Below are positions 37,203 to 48,197 of a stretch of 64,000 nucleotides of DNA, in pieces. Within the stretch, counting starts at the first letter, position 1. Each line of letters begins with the position of its first letter. The position numbers and the translations under genes are program-made. Location of the stretch: positions 32,052,001-32,116,000 of the forward strand of contig CM060731.1 of NCBI GenBank assembly GCA_030704615.1. Direction: 5' to 3'. Below the pieces are notes generated by a model that saw nothing but the letters and a program-made list of their open reading frames with translations, was not told the origin of the DNA and made no database searches. The stretch is from Takakia lepidozioides. Taxonomy: Eukaryota; Streptophyta; Takakiopsida; Takakiales; Takakiaceae.

Positions 37203-38749
37203 CGCGATGTTTCCACACACCCCTCCCGCCTTGCAAGTTTTTGTCACATTTCAAGGCAAACCAGAACTTTTCTTGAACATGGGGACGTGGCACTCTGCAA
37301 CAGCCTCACTCCTCCTCAGTCCCCAATCGCGCAACAGCCATCACCGCGACCAGCCAACCAAGTGGAGCCAGACTGGGAAAATCAGCGGCTCAGAACTAAG
37401 CATACATGAGATTCTAAGCTTCCTCTAAGCAATGGTAAGCACAATCAACTCTCTCCACAGGATCTACGGAACAATGCCCATCAAAACCACAACAACACAG
37501 GACCACCCCCTTCCAACTTTCCCCTGCAAACCTCGAGTAAACGATGCAAGCAAAACCCACAAGCTTTCCCTCACAACCCTCCTTTTCCTCTCCCCTACGA
37601 GACTAATAAAAGCGGAACACCCACCCCACTCCACTCCACTCCACTCCACCATAGATCTACAAGGCCAGCGACCAACAAGTAGTTGTGGGAGAATCCCTCG
37701 ATGCGAGACCAGACAACAACAGCAGCTAGCTGCTCTTGCGGCTGCCGGTAACTGCTTCAGGTCTCCACGTGTATTCCTCTCATTGACGGATGCCTGAAGG
37801 GATTTAGTAGCTGTCTAAGCAGGCACCAAACACGTCTGGGCGCTGCGGGATTAGCGCCCCTAATCTCCCATCCCCCGCCCACTTTAGCAAAGGGACTAAG
37901 CTACTCAACGTCTGCAGGTGCCCAGTTTGGGTGTCCTGTTCAGTGTGATCAAAGCTGCAGTAATGCTCCCACGTAATGCTGATGATGACGCTTATGATGG
38001 GCTCAGGTTCCCTCCTCTGCCATGTTCTTTTTACTCGGTTATACTAATTATCAATTATTATGTCGTGGGCCCATAGCAATTGGTGCCAAAGATTTCTAGA
38101 GGGGTGAATGGAAAGGTGTTCATGGAACCACCTCCTCTCATTTTGAAGGTGCCATTCCCTCCTGGGGGCGCTTGCTTCGGGGCGTTTGGGAGTGCCCATG
38201 GAACTCTAAGCCTCAACTGCTTTTAACGTACTTGTTTGAGGAATTTAAGATCTTCCTTAATCCACTGAGAGGATTCTCTTTGAAAGGAAACAACATGTAA
38301 CTTAAGATCTTTGAGTACTTCGACTGCCTCATCTCTTGGATGCATTGCTTGGATGCTCTTTTAGCAGGGAGTGTGGGAGGTTGACCTGGAGCGCCTGCAA
38401 GTGAGTGTGGGCCCTTTGGTCATTGACTCCTGAGGCAGGGCACTAATAATGTGAAGTGGGTCCTGCAGCAACTAACTAATTGAGCGCTGCCTAAATGCGC
38501 ACTACAAACACATCACCATCATTGCGCTCTCCTTCCTCGAATCTCTGCCCCAAACGCGCTCATCAGATCACCGTCTTCTTCCTCCCTCCCTCCCTCCATC
38601 CATGCAGCGCACATCAATCCAACAAGATTCCGGTGGAGTTGGGCTGTTTGATTCATCAGTCTTCACAGTTCACTAGTTTGAAGTTTGAACAACATTTTGG
38701 TTTTTCTTCTTTTGTGTCTAGGGATGTCATACACTTGTTGGATGTAATT
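37203..38749. other. COBRA-like upstream region, no gene recognised
   Basis: The first few hundred bases should hold the COBRA-like promoter and 5' UTR. Overlapping plus frames (36893-37276, 36924-37409, 37432-37797) are low-complexity, Pro/Ser/Thr-rich and partly antisense to exon 1. I do not accept them as genes. Short ACTCC (37627-37650) and CCTCC (38581-38597) repeats occur. Confidence 0.4.
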
Positions 38750-39045
38750 TTCTCCGAACATTTTGTGGGTCGAAGGGGACGGGGAAAACAAGCATCCAAA
38801 TCACAAATGTGATGCGGAATTTGCGACGGGGATGGCATGATGGTAAGTATATATATTCAAATTCTGCAAACATTTTGCAGGTCGAGGGACGGAAAACAAG
38901 CATCCACATCAACGATGCGTGTGGGATTTGCGATGCGGACGATGCCGATGGCATGATGATAAGTATATGTATGCAAATTCTGCAAACATTTTGCGGGTCA
39001 AAGGACGGAAAACAAGCATCCAAATATGGAGGCGGGCGGGATTTG
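38750..39045. repeat. Imperfect tandem repeat, about 2.5 units of 111-116 bp
   Basis: GATGGCATGATGGTAAGTAT at 38831 and GATGGCATGATGATAAGTAT at 38947 are 116 bp apart. The linked block ACATTTTGnnGGTC with GACGGAAAACAAGCATCC recurs near 38760, 38871 and 38987. A further GATGGCATGATGATAAGTAT lies at 39190. Confidence 0.85.
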
Positions 39046-39099
39046 GCCCTTGATGGTTATTTTTTCCATCTTATGTATCTCCTTCCAATGAATAAACTT

Positions 39100-39155
39100 C
39101 CAGGGCCTCTGTACCCTGTTCTGGTTTTTTTTTTTTAAAATTTAAAAACCGCCAG
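39100..39155. repeat. Short interspersed AT-tailed motif, copy 1
   Basis: The block CTTCCAGGGCCTCTGTACCC followed by a T run and TTTAAAATTTAAA recurs at 39873-39925 and, inverted, at 45845-45890. A related A/T-only tail lies near 59400. It looks like the end of a repeat family. Confidence 0.6.
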
Positions 39156-39872
39156 CAAAACCCTCAAATTAGAAAGGGCCGATGATGCCGATGGCATGAT
39201 GATAAGTATATGCATTGCAAAGCAAGGAGGTGGGGGGACAGCAAAGCAGGAGTGTGGGCTGGCAATAGTCTGGCACTTTGCTTGTGTGTTACTGTAGTGT
39301 TGATGCCTCTTGTCCTTGCCCAAGTTTAACAATACTGTGGATGAATGTCTATATTAGAAGATTGTCCAAGAGCTGGCTGGCAACAGCTAAAGCTATGTGA
39401 ACGACTCAAATTTTCTTTTTCAAGCCGCACCCACCGACCAAGAAACCCAAATGCTGTATCATGTAGGTATGTGACGAAAAGGGATTTGAAAATTGGGTTG
39501 AATAAGGGGCCCAGGTTTGAAGGGGGGTGTGACTCAGGATTAGAGAGTCCCAATTTTCAGGGCCCCAAAAAAAAATGCAAACCCTAACATAATAAATTAA
39601 TAGAAGTAGAGGTAATGATGAATAAGCCTCCTAGTGTGAAGTTGGTCTATTTAGAGAAGAGAATATGACATATGACCCAGAAGAAGGGAGCAAATGCGCA
39701 TCCAAAATGCTTCATCTTGAGTTCGATTGTTTGCGATCCGGATATCTTTCTTCAATTAGCGTAGGGATAATTGTACTGAAAAATTATCTGCACCCAACAT
39801 TGTCGTCCATAATAATTTTTGTGAACAAGATGCCATTTTTTTTTAAAGATGCCATTCTGAATTAATTTGAGT

Positions 39873-39925
39873 AACAGGGCCTCTGTCCCCTTTCTTTAAA
39901 AATTTTAAATAAAAAAGAAAAAGAA
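39873..39925. repeat. Short interspersed AT-tailed motif, copy 2
   Basis: It reads AACAGGGCCTCTGTCCCC, then TTTCTTTAAAAATTTTAAAT and an A-rich tail, in the same orientation as copy 1. Confidence 0.6.
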
Positions 39926-40389
39926 AAGATGCCATTGTATCACCAACTCATGCATGTACATAACAACTGTACAGCCTGCTCTCTCTCTCATGACTTGGGG
40001 AAGACTTTTCAACAAAGAGCGAAAAGTTGGGTTCATGAGTCATGATAGAGTGCAGTGCTTTGACCATGCACCCAAGTGTGACAGTCCCTGACTCCAGTAT
40101 GTACAGTACAGTATGTTGGTTGCTCCCTTTTGGAAGCTTCGGTGTGGCAGAGTGATGCAGATGTGAGCAGTGCCAGCCCTTCTCAGGGACACTCCAAATC
40201 CTGCCTTTCCAAGCACCTCCCTTGTTGCAATCCTTGCCTCCTGCCTGTTGTTTGCATTGTCAGGAAGATGGACCAACGTTTGGAGCAAGTCAGTACACCA
40301 TCAGCTTAAATCTACTTGTCTTGCAAAACCACTCTTCTAAAAAAATAAAAAAATAAAAATAAAACTTACTAAAATAAGAAATATCACTT

Positions 40390-40500
40390 TGTGACACCCC
40401 CAGTGGTTTGGGGCTCGAATCCTGTTACCTTGCCCTGTCTGCTGGCCGGTTGGTCTGTAAAAGGGCCGGAATTGTACAGGAAAAGGAAAAAGAAAAGAAG
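40390..40500 (+). repeat. Possible tRNA-related SINE fragment
   Basis: A B-box-like GGGGCTCGAATCC at about 40414-40426 is followed by about 70 bp and an A-rich tail (GGAAAAGGAAAAAGAAAAG). No A box is clear. Confidence 0.35.
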
Positions 40501-40627
40501 TGTGTTGTTAATTATAGAACACTATGAATATAGAACACTATGAATACAGAAAAATGAAAAAATCCCTGAACCTACCCATGGAGCCCTACTATCAGCATCA
40601 GTACAAGGGTTGGGGGGGGGAGGGTGT

Positions 40628-40684
40628 CCCAGATTTGAACCCGAAACCACCCAATTGTGCTCTATCCCACTGAGCTACCCTAAA
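40628..40684 (-). repeat. tRNA-derived SINE head
   Basis: The minus strand reads GGGTAGCTCAGTGGGATAGA then GCA, an A-box match, followed at tRNA-like spacing by the B-box-like GGGTTCAAATCT. There is no complete cloverleaf, so this is a SINE promoter region, not a functional tRNA gene. Confidence 0.65.
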
Positions 40685-41940
40685 ACCTAGTTGTTGGTGC
40701 TTAAGGAAAAAGGGAAATTGAACTGAAAAAATTGGTGCTCCTGGATGAGAATTGGCTGATGGTGGATGAAGGTTGACATTATTGGGTCCATCCATCACAA
40801 TCGGCTCTACTGATAAAAATTGGTTCTCTTGGATGACATTCGGTCGTTGCCAACTTGCCAGGCGAAAGATCAGGTTTAGCCTAACAAGCCAAATGGACCG
40901 GCTAAACGCTGTTTTGAGTTTAGCCAGAGCAGTCGACGTGGCCAGCTTCTGCTTGGCTGGAAGGCTCACACGCCGCTCTCGCTGGTATCCTACTAAGTTA
41001 TACGCCTCCCTACGATGTCACCAGTTGATCTCTTTGTCTTCGTCTTCGTCTTGTCTTGGCTGGAGAACTGTGAGGGGATTCTCAGATTTTTAGTTAAGCA
41101 GGTGAAGGAGAGGCGGAGGGACAAGACAGAAGTGAAATAAGAGTCGTAGAAGGAGAAAACAAGTCTCCAAACCCAGGCACGAGACTAGACAATGCTCAGT
41201 ACTTTCAAAAGAACCAGAACAGAGAGGACTATCACTAGAATCAGAGCATCCAAGAAATGCTTGTGCAAGCAGGATTCTATGCATTGGAAAATTTTCCAGA
41301 GAAAGAAACCACTAATGTTTGGCAGGCCTGTCCTTCCTCCATACATCCTGTCAAATCAGGTTCTTTCAAGTTAACCAGAGATCTGTCTCTTTCTCTTGTT
41401 GTTTAAAAGAGAAAGAGATAGATGGCATAAACGTGGAGTATCCAATTTGGGCAGCGAAGAAGCGAGAGCGGGAGCGAATCATCCACGACCATTATATATT
41501 CCCCTGGGTCGAATTGCAGCCTAGCAAGAGGGATAGAAAGAAACCAGGAGAGGTGTTGCGGGGTGAGAGGATTGGTTGCCCCCGATGAGATCAGATCAAT
41601 CACATGGATTGCAATGACCTGGAATTTTGGAACCTGGAGATTACCTCTGGCCAGTAGCTCACCCGAAACCAGAGAAGCCAATGCTAGAAAGCCCGTCTCC
41701 CAAATGCGAGCCAAATGAAAGAGACCCATTGCGTCCTCCTCTCACAATGTAATTAAGGGGCCTGATTTGTGAGAGTCGCTCCCAGGTGTCTCCCTAACTT
41801 TATAAATAAATAAATAGAAAGAATAATAAAAATAAAAGTTAGTGTAACGGCTTAAGATAAATATATTTAACTCATTACACTAATTAGAAAGTATTATCAT
41901 GAAAGGAATTGAGAATTTTCAGCTATCGTTGAATTCATTT
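40685..41940. other. Intergenic, no gene recognised
   Basis: Overlapping frames on both strands (for example 40773-41093 plus and 41403-41729 minus) show no known domain. An A/T-rich stretch at about 41800-41900 precedes the promoter repeats of the AP2-like gene. Confidence 0.35.
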
Positions 41941-42120
41941 TGGTTTGGGCCGTCGGATATGGTGAGATCCGATTGAACCGTCAATCCTCCCAACTAGTGC
42001 GGATTGAGGTATTCCTTGGTTTGGACCGTCGGATAGGGTTGAGTTCAATCGAACCGTCGATTCTTCCACTCCCACCTCGTGCGGATGGAGGTGCTCGCGT
42101 TGGGAGTTGGAGTTATATAG
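41941..42120 (+). promoter_or_regulatory. Tandemly duplicated promoter module and TATA box of the AP2-like gene
   Basis: Two units 76 bp apart start TGGTTTGGGCCGTCGGATA (41941) and TGGTTTGGACCGTCGGATA (42017). Both continue with GAACCGTC and end GTGCGGATnGAGGT. A TATA-like TTATATAG follows at 42113-42120. The region to about 42300 would be an untranslated leader, and 42301-42770 would then be a leader intron with its acceptor just before AATCCAAATTACAAG and the start codon. Confidence 0.6.
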
Positions 42121-42785
42121 CTACAACTCGAGCATTGAAGCTTCGTGGAGCTCTGAGGTCTCTCTGAGGCCGAAGGCGTTGAGAGGGGCGCTGTTGTGAA
42201 GAAACCTAACAGTTCATGATTGCAAAGTGGGTATGACCCTGAGAGTACATAGCAGGAGAGAAGAAAAGATTGACAGACCCTCCGCCCATCGTCTCGCTGC
42301 ATTTCTTTTTTCCAGCTATAGTGAGCAGGAGAAGAAGGACAGACTATCTTCTCACTGCCTCTCCTTGACTTTTCCAGATACAGAATGATTCCCTCTTTTG
42401 ATCATGTAATATACTAGTTAGTTAACTGTTATCCTGAAACTGTGCAATTTGTATTTTATTTGGTTGCTGTTTTGAGCCGCTGAAACATCTGTGTGTAATT
42501 AGTGTGTTTTAGGAAGTTATTGCAGGCTGTGGCTGTGGTGGATGTCGTTAGAGGATGGCAGTTGTTTTCTGCTTCTTCTTCTAAGTGGCTCAGTACTATT
42601 GTCGGCATTAGGTTGTTCTTCTTAGACAAACCATGAAATTAGTGAATATTGTTAAGGTTATTTGCTGCAGGTGTTTATAAGCTACTTGGGAGGGTTAGCT
42701 TCTTCCTGTAAGCTGGATTGTGTTAAAAACCATGGTTTCTTTGATACACCTAGTGTTGGTTTTCGTGCAGAATCCAAATTACAAG

Positions 42786-45063
42786 ATGTCCAACACACAT
42801 CACGGGGGATCAGGGCTGAAGCTAGAAATGGACATACCACAGGCCACGTCAGCTTCCAATGGAAATGCTTGTAACATTCGTGCACCAGCCTATGATGATC
42901 CAGTTGCCTGTGTCAATACTCGAAGTAGTACCTACGACTACGTGCAAGTGAAGGATGAGAAGACTGATTTTTCCCTTTCAAGATATGCCAGTCCGCCTCG
43001 GGTTCAAGGTCGCGAAGTAAAGAAGGCAACTGACTTCAAGGGGGTGTTCAGGTGGTGCACAATATAGTAGCTGCTATGCTACTATTGATTGCAAGTCCTG
43101 TGCAGCACAAGCAAGTTTCAAGATCTCAACAACTTGAATTTGGTAATTCTGCTTAATCAATTAAATGGGATATTTTGTTCTGATCCGTCATCTTTGATGC
43201 AGTCGTTATAATGGAAAGGAAAGACTTTTCGTGGCCTACTATAATCCGTTGGACCGGCCTACTTTCACGGCCTGCTATAATCCGAAAAGGGGAGATATCT
43301 TGCTAGGTAACGTTTCATGACCAACATCTAGCATTGAGGACAGTCCTAATCTAATCTCAATTTAACCAACATGAATTTGAAGTTGAAGTAGTTTCTTCGA
43401 TGCACATTAGAACTCCCACAGAACTTCAATGTACCAGTTGACATAGTCAGAATATCATTTATCTCGTTCATCCTCAGAGCTCTCAATATTTAGATCTACG
43501 AGATATTCAAAGAAACTCATGGATTCAAGTACAATCCATCACAAGTAGAGATATACCCTTTATAGAGCTCTCAAAACTAAAGGAAACAAATCCATAAGTT
43601 GTAAAGATGCACGCTTACTTACATCAGCTGAAGTTGCTTGGATGTTTTTTTGTCTCTGTAGGGGAGTTTGAAACGGAAGAAGAAGCTGCTGATGCCTATA
43701 ATCTCATGACGTTGAGGCATAAGGGAAGGCTGGACAAACAGATTGATACGGAACTCTACCCTGTATGCCCTCTCCAACGCAAACTATAGTTACTGGAGTA
43801 CTGGAGCCCATATAATTTCCATTTACTCGAAACTTGAATGGCATTGAGGTTAAATTTAAGCCTTGCTGTTTCTTGCTAACGGTTACACTTGGTTTCTAAC
43901 TTTCGTAGGTCACAAAGTATGAACAGGACATGGCAAAGTGGAGTGGGCGACACATCATGGACCTCATCTGTCATTTGAGGAACAGGTACAAATTAGCTAT
44001 TATGATTTCAAGTCTTCCTTTCCAAGTAGTGGGTTGCTGAATTATTCATACAAATGAACAAGAACTCACTATTCTTCTGCAAGGTGATGAGACTTAAATG
44101 TCAAACCTTGCATGAGTGAGGCATGAGTAATTGAGTGTCAAGTTCATAGAGTGATACTCAAATGATCCAAACATGCGTTAAACAATTGGTTGAATTTGTT
44201 TTTGCACGATTAACAGGATCAGGTGCTCGCCTGATGGGAAGATGCGGAACTTCTGGCATGTACAAGCGTAAGTCAATATCTGGTGACACATCCCACATTG
44301 GGATTTCTTGTCATGTTAGCAAAACATGCTGCATGTCTTTAAACATGTTTGCTGCAGATCTGCTGTTAAATGTCTAGGAAATTATAATGAATGCACAAAG
44401 ATATGTTATGAAAGTAAAGGTCATTGCAACTATCCTGGATGAAGGCGGACACCAGCCAGAGCTATTCTCAATCTCTGTACCTGCCTCCTGCTGCAAGGTG
44501 GAGTTGGCTGTTCGATTCGAAACAGTGTCTCTAGTTAAATTACAAACAATTACTGATCCGCTGATCTTGAAGTCTATTACAATGCAGGCGTGCCGCGAAG
44601 AAGGGGATAAGATGGGGAACCGAAGTCACTTCCACTGACAAAGATGGAAAAAGGATCAGAGCTGGGAAAAGTGTAACATTCGGTAAGCATTATACGTACA
44701 TGGGTAATGATGGGTTTAAAAAAGTCATGATGTCAAGTCCTCTAATTGATGCTGCCATTAATATGGCTTCTCCAGAAGTAACAGTGAGGATCAGTTAAAG
44801 ACTGATGTGTCTTCCTTGCATGATTCGTGCGAGCATTTGCAGACAGTTTGTAGTACCAACATTGACTCTTTGATCTATGGAATTTCTTGGCAGATAATGC
44901 TGAAGAGGCAGCAAAGTATGCTGACAAAGTAGCATGCGAGGCTGACGGCTTTGATGCTGTGACAAATTTTGCTCCGAGTACGTACTTCCCAAATATGCCA
45001 GCAGACTATTGGCCAGCTCCCTTCAAGAGCCCCAGGACTGGTTTGTCATTCAAGAGGGGGTAA
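42786..45063 (+). CDS. Divergent AP2-like protein with two AP2-related segments
   Basis: Exons are 42786-43051, 43203-43306, 43662-43762, 43909-43985, 44217-44267, 44588-44682 and 44894-45063. They total 864 nt, 287 aa plus stop, all in phase. Segment 1 (about residues 85-148) reads FKGVFSRYNGKERLFVAYYN then GEFETEEEAADAYNLMTLRH, matching the AP2 pattern YRGV..LG.F.TeEeAA.AYd. It lacks the usual WxAEIR strand and has a 10-residue insertion relative to the downstream paralogue. Segment 2 (about 203-257) reads KKGIRWGTEVTSTDKDGKRI, GKSVTFDNAEEAAKYADKVA and DAVTNF, a more diverged AP2-like unit. The first 80 residues look disordered. I infer a nuclear DNA-binding role; the strand residues that contact DNA are not conserved. 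The stop abuts a SINE. The AP2 assignment is good; function is unknown. Confidence 0.75.
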
Positions 45064-45205
45064 CAAAACCCCCTTTCTGAGCCATGGAGGCATTACAGGG
45101 GCAGAGCCCCAGCCCCAAGGCAGAGAGACAGATTCCGGGATTTGAACCCCAGACCACATGCCAATACACCTTACCACCGGGCCACAGCCCTGTTGTGTAC
45201 AATTA
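45064..45205 (-). mobile_element. tRNA-derived SINE
   Basis: The minus strand begins GGGCTGTGGCCCGGTGGTAA, an A-box match, and has the B-box-like GGGGTTCAAATCCCGG about 30 bp on. A G/C-rich body and GGGGGTTTTGTTACCCCC at the 3' side follow. The element starts right after, and may include, the AP2-like stop codon. Confidence 0.7.
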
Positions 45206-45844
45206 CAAATTTTTGTCTTTTGTTGCCCACATATTTCATACACAGTATCATGACCATCAGATCATCATGTATGTTATGTATTACATGTCTTTTTTCAATG
45301 ATTGTGTATGTTATTATTTACATTCTTGTCGCAGGAATTCAGACTATCTTTATCACAAATTGTCATACATTTTCATCTTTCTTCAGACATATTTATCCAC
45401 ATAGTATTTCATGCATAATATGTCAGATTGTTGCTGCTTGTTTTTAAGGGAATTTTTCACATTTGTTTAATATAAATTAAAGGCATTTATTTTTTTGAAA
45501 AAAAGAAAAACACTTTGTTGCAGTGTGAAAGCTTGATACTATTGCATTTTTACCATAAATTTTCACATATTTTTTTTGACTTCATTTGACATCATTTATA
45601 TACAATTCACTCTCAGGGACTACTAAGTTAGGGGACAACTATTTGAGCTTAGTTGAGCTCAAGTATTGTCGGGTACCATTATCGCGGTTTTCAATAATTG
45701 TTTCAAGACATTGAAATAATGCTGCTATGCTCGTAAAATGGCAAATTAGAAAAATACAGATATATTCATAGGGATAAATTATCCTGATCTACGATCTTAG
45801 GGTCATGAGTGTCCTTGGTCCTGCTTAACAATTCCAGGATTTGT
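45206..45844. other. A/T-rich spacer, no gene
   Basis: The sequence is strongly A/T rich with homopolymers. Frames at 45084-45404 and 45142-45447 are membrane-like only because of T-rich codons and overlap the SINE. Confidence 0.5.
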
Positions 45845-45890
45845 TTTTTAAATTTAATAAACAGGGAACAGAGGCCCAGGAAGCTTTAGT
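45845..45890. repeat. Short interspersed AT-tailed motif, inverted copy 3
   Basis: It reads TTTTTTAAATTTAATAAACA then GGGAACAGAGGCCCAGGAAG, the reverse complement of the block at 39100 and 39873. Confidence 0.6.
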
Positions 45891-45946
45891 TGGAATTATT
45901 TTAGGGGAAAACATCTAGGAAATTACTCAATATGATTTGTACTTAC

Positions 45947-46617
45947 CAGCGTTGGTATGGTATCTGGTATGGTATCTGGGTTTCGCCAGGCATCAACCCG
46001 GGTCTCTCCGAACCTAACCTACTGTTCTCTATTCCATGTAAACATTTGTCCCAAACCCTAACAGGCGGCGGATCTCCTTTCACCGTCCCCTACCAGAGCT
46101 CGACTCGTTGCTGGAGGTCTGTTGGGGTATCATGGGTTAAGATGCACATATAGACATTATGGATGCAGGGTTTCATGTGTTTATGAGCGTCTCTTTATGA
46201 TCTTCATTTGCAAGACACTATGGATACAATTGATTCAGTGTATAATTGTATGGGGGGTTGGGATCCTATGAGATGAGGAGGTTTCCTTGTGGTTTTCTTG
46301 AATATTCAAATGGCTATTTAAATAGTTCAGATGGCCATTTCAATATTGAATTTGAATTTGAATTTGAATTCCAGTACCATTTTTATTCTATTATTTTTTA
46401 ATACCATATCCGAGTTCATATTTCTAGGTTATTAACATTCAGATATCATTGCTCATATCCGGATTGATTTTTTTCAAAAACCACTATGTGCATACCAGAT
46501 GCATACTTTAAAAAATCAGGGGCTGCGTTATTGGAAAACCTACCTGCCTTAAGAAATTCAGCACGGCATACCAGGGCCCTTCTGGTATTTCCAATTCAAG
46601 ATACCAGACCAACACTG
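45947..46617. mobile_element. Second hAT-type MITE, 671 bp, with an 8-bp target duplication
   Basis: The left end CAGCGTTGGTATGGTATCTG and the inverted right end GATACCAGACCAACACTG form imperfect terminal inverted repeats. They are flanked by perfect 8-bp repeats GTACTTAC (45939-45946 and 46618-46625). No transposase is present. GGTATC modules repeat inside. The outer CAGYGTTGG matches the MITE at 32195. Confidence 0.9.
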
Positions 46618-46625
46618 GTACTTAC

Positions 46626-47257
46626 CATCTCCCTTTTATTGTATTTTTAAGCCAAAAAACGTGGGACCCCCAAAACCCGAAAGGCCCTCCGGGTCTGAGT
46701 CTGGAGGGTCGAAGAGCCCGGCCCGTTGATCACAGGTATGAACGCCGGGTCCAACTCACCCATGTCTCTTTCGATCCACGTGTCTATTTTTCCCGGGTGT
46801 ATAAACTATAAACCTTGATACCCGGACGCTGGTCGAGACCCGCCAGATAATGATAGAAACCGCAAGATACATTTCAGATATTTTAATATTCATCATTTTG
46901 TTATATTGAATTACCTCCGTGTTGGTAGTTTTAGGAATTTTTTGGTATCCCCAATACATACATTAATAATACAAAGGGCCAAAAAGTATGGAGCGTCGGT
47001 TTACTCTATCTAGTGCGAGGGCCGTCGATCTGGGGTCAAGTCCGTCGATCTCCTGCGGGTGGCTCAAGTCCTCGGGGGCAAGGAATGTGCGGTGCCAACA
47101 CAAAAGCGCAGAGTGCGAGCGCGCGCGTGTGTGAAGGTACTTACGTGCGTGTGCTGCCGACTGTGCGTGCACATCGTCTGTGGCAGGGCTGCACCTGCAG
47201 TCTGGGACCGTCCTCCGCGTTTCTCCACACACACTAGGACTACAAGGCGTGATGCGG
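46626..47257. other. Spacer upstream of the AP2-like paralogue
   Basis: A G/C-rich block (about 46660-46830 and 47000-47250) with several long but unrecognised frames. Any promoter of the paralogue would lie here. Confidence 0.35.
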
Positions 47258-48197
47258 ATGATCTGGTGGGATACCTGGAGGGGTCGGAGGGTCTTCCCTG
47301 CAGATGTGGTGTTCGCGGGGCCACCTCTCTCCAAGGGGGTGGAAAGGTAGCTCACCTATTAACCGAGTCATAGTTGGTGATCCAAATAAGATTGACTTTT
47401 GCGATGATGTTTCACAATATGCATTGCAATTTGAGTTTGCTTTCGTCTTTAGAATCTACAATCTTATATTGTTCTACTCTTCTCTATGATCTTTAATGCA
47501 GGCAATTCAACGGAAAGGAAAACGTCTTTGTCGCCAACTATTTCCATCCAGAACGAAAGGGACGAATCTTCCTAGGTAAGATGTGCACTAAGTGACCGGC
47601 ATGAGCATCTTATAGCATTAACGCTCATTATGTAATGAGCTCGAAAGCAACTTTGATGCCCCACTACATGAGTGCCAAGCTGTCCAGAACCTTTTCCTCA
47701 GAAAACTCAGACAAACACAGCATTAAGCTTCCGCTAGCTCCTGTAACTTCTGCTAACTCTACAGGCCAGCTCGCTGACTGATCCCTTTCCTTGTCATTCA
47801 GCTGCTTGTTCACTGCAACCCATCCCACATGTTAGGTACGTGCTCTTACCTGTACATTTATGTTGTACAGGGGAGTTTCCAACGGAAGAAAAAGCAGCTG
47901 ATGCTTACAACCTTATGTCTCTGCTGAATAAGGGGAGGCTGGACTTCGATATTGACACGGGACTCTATCCTGTATGTCCTCTGGATCTCAGTATTTAGCT
48001 ACCGTGTAGCACTATTCCAGTTGCGACTTAAGGCCATATCATTGTTCTGAAAACAAGGAAATGTGCACTACTCATCCGGTGGGAAATGTAAAGCCTTGAT
48101 ACTGGGTATTTCGATTTTGTAGGTCACAACCTACCAAAGTAGAAGCATTTCTTCCTTGTGCAGAATATTGAAGAGCACTTGTCGCTGTACATTTCAG
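47258..48197 (+). pseudogene. Tandem AP2-like paralogue, 3' truncated
   Basis: Pieces correspond to exons 1-4 of the upstream gene: an exon ending at 47346 with KGVER, then 47502-47575 (FNGKENVFVANYFHPERKGR), 47871-47971 (GEFPTEEKAADAYNLMSLLN, the same 101-nt length as its counterpart) and 48123-48197 (diverged). Intron lengths are near those of the upstream gene (155 versus 151, and 151 versus 146 bp), so this is a tandem duplicate. Counterparts of exons 5-7 are missing, and copia element 1 begins about 70 bp downstream. The start at 47258 (MIWWDTW) is a guess. It may be a dead gene or encode only the first AP2-like segment. Confidence 0.65.

Noticed and set aside
36893-37409. Two overlapping plus-strand frames of 127 and 161 aa.
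   Set aside because: They are antisense to COBRA-like exon 1 and its intron and are low-complexity; the minus-strand gene explains the region.
40628-40684. A functional tRNA gene on the minus strand.
   Set aside because: A and B boxes are present, but no full cloverleaf or acceptor stem can be folded; a SINE head is the better reading.
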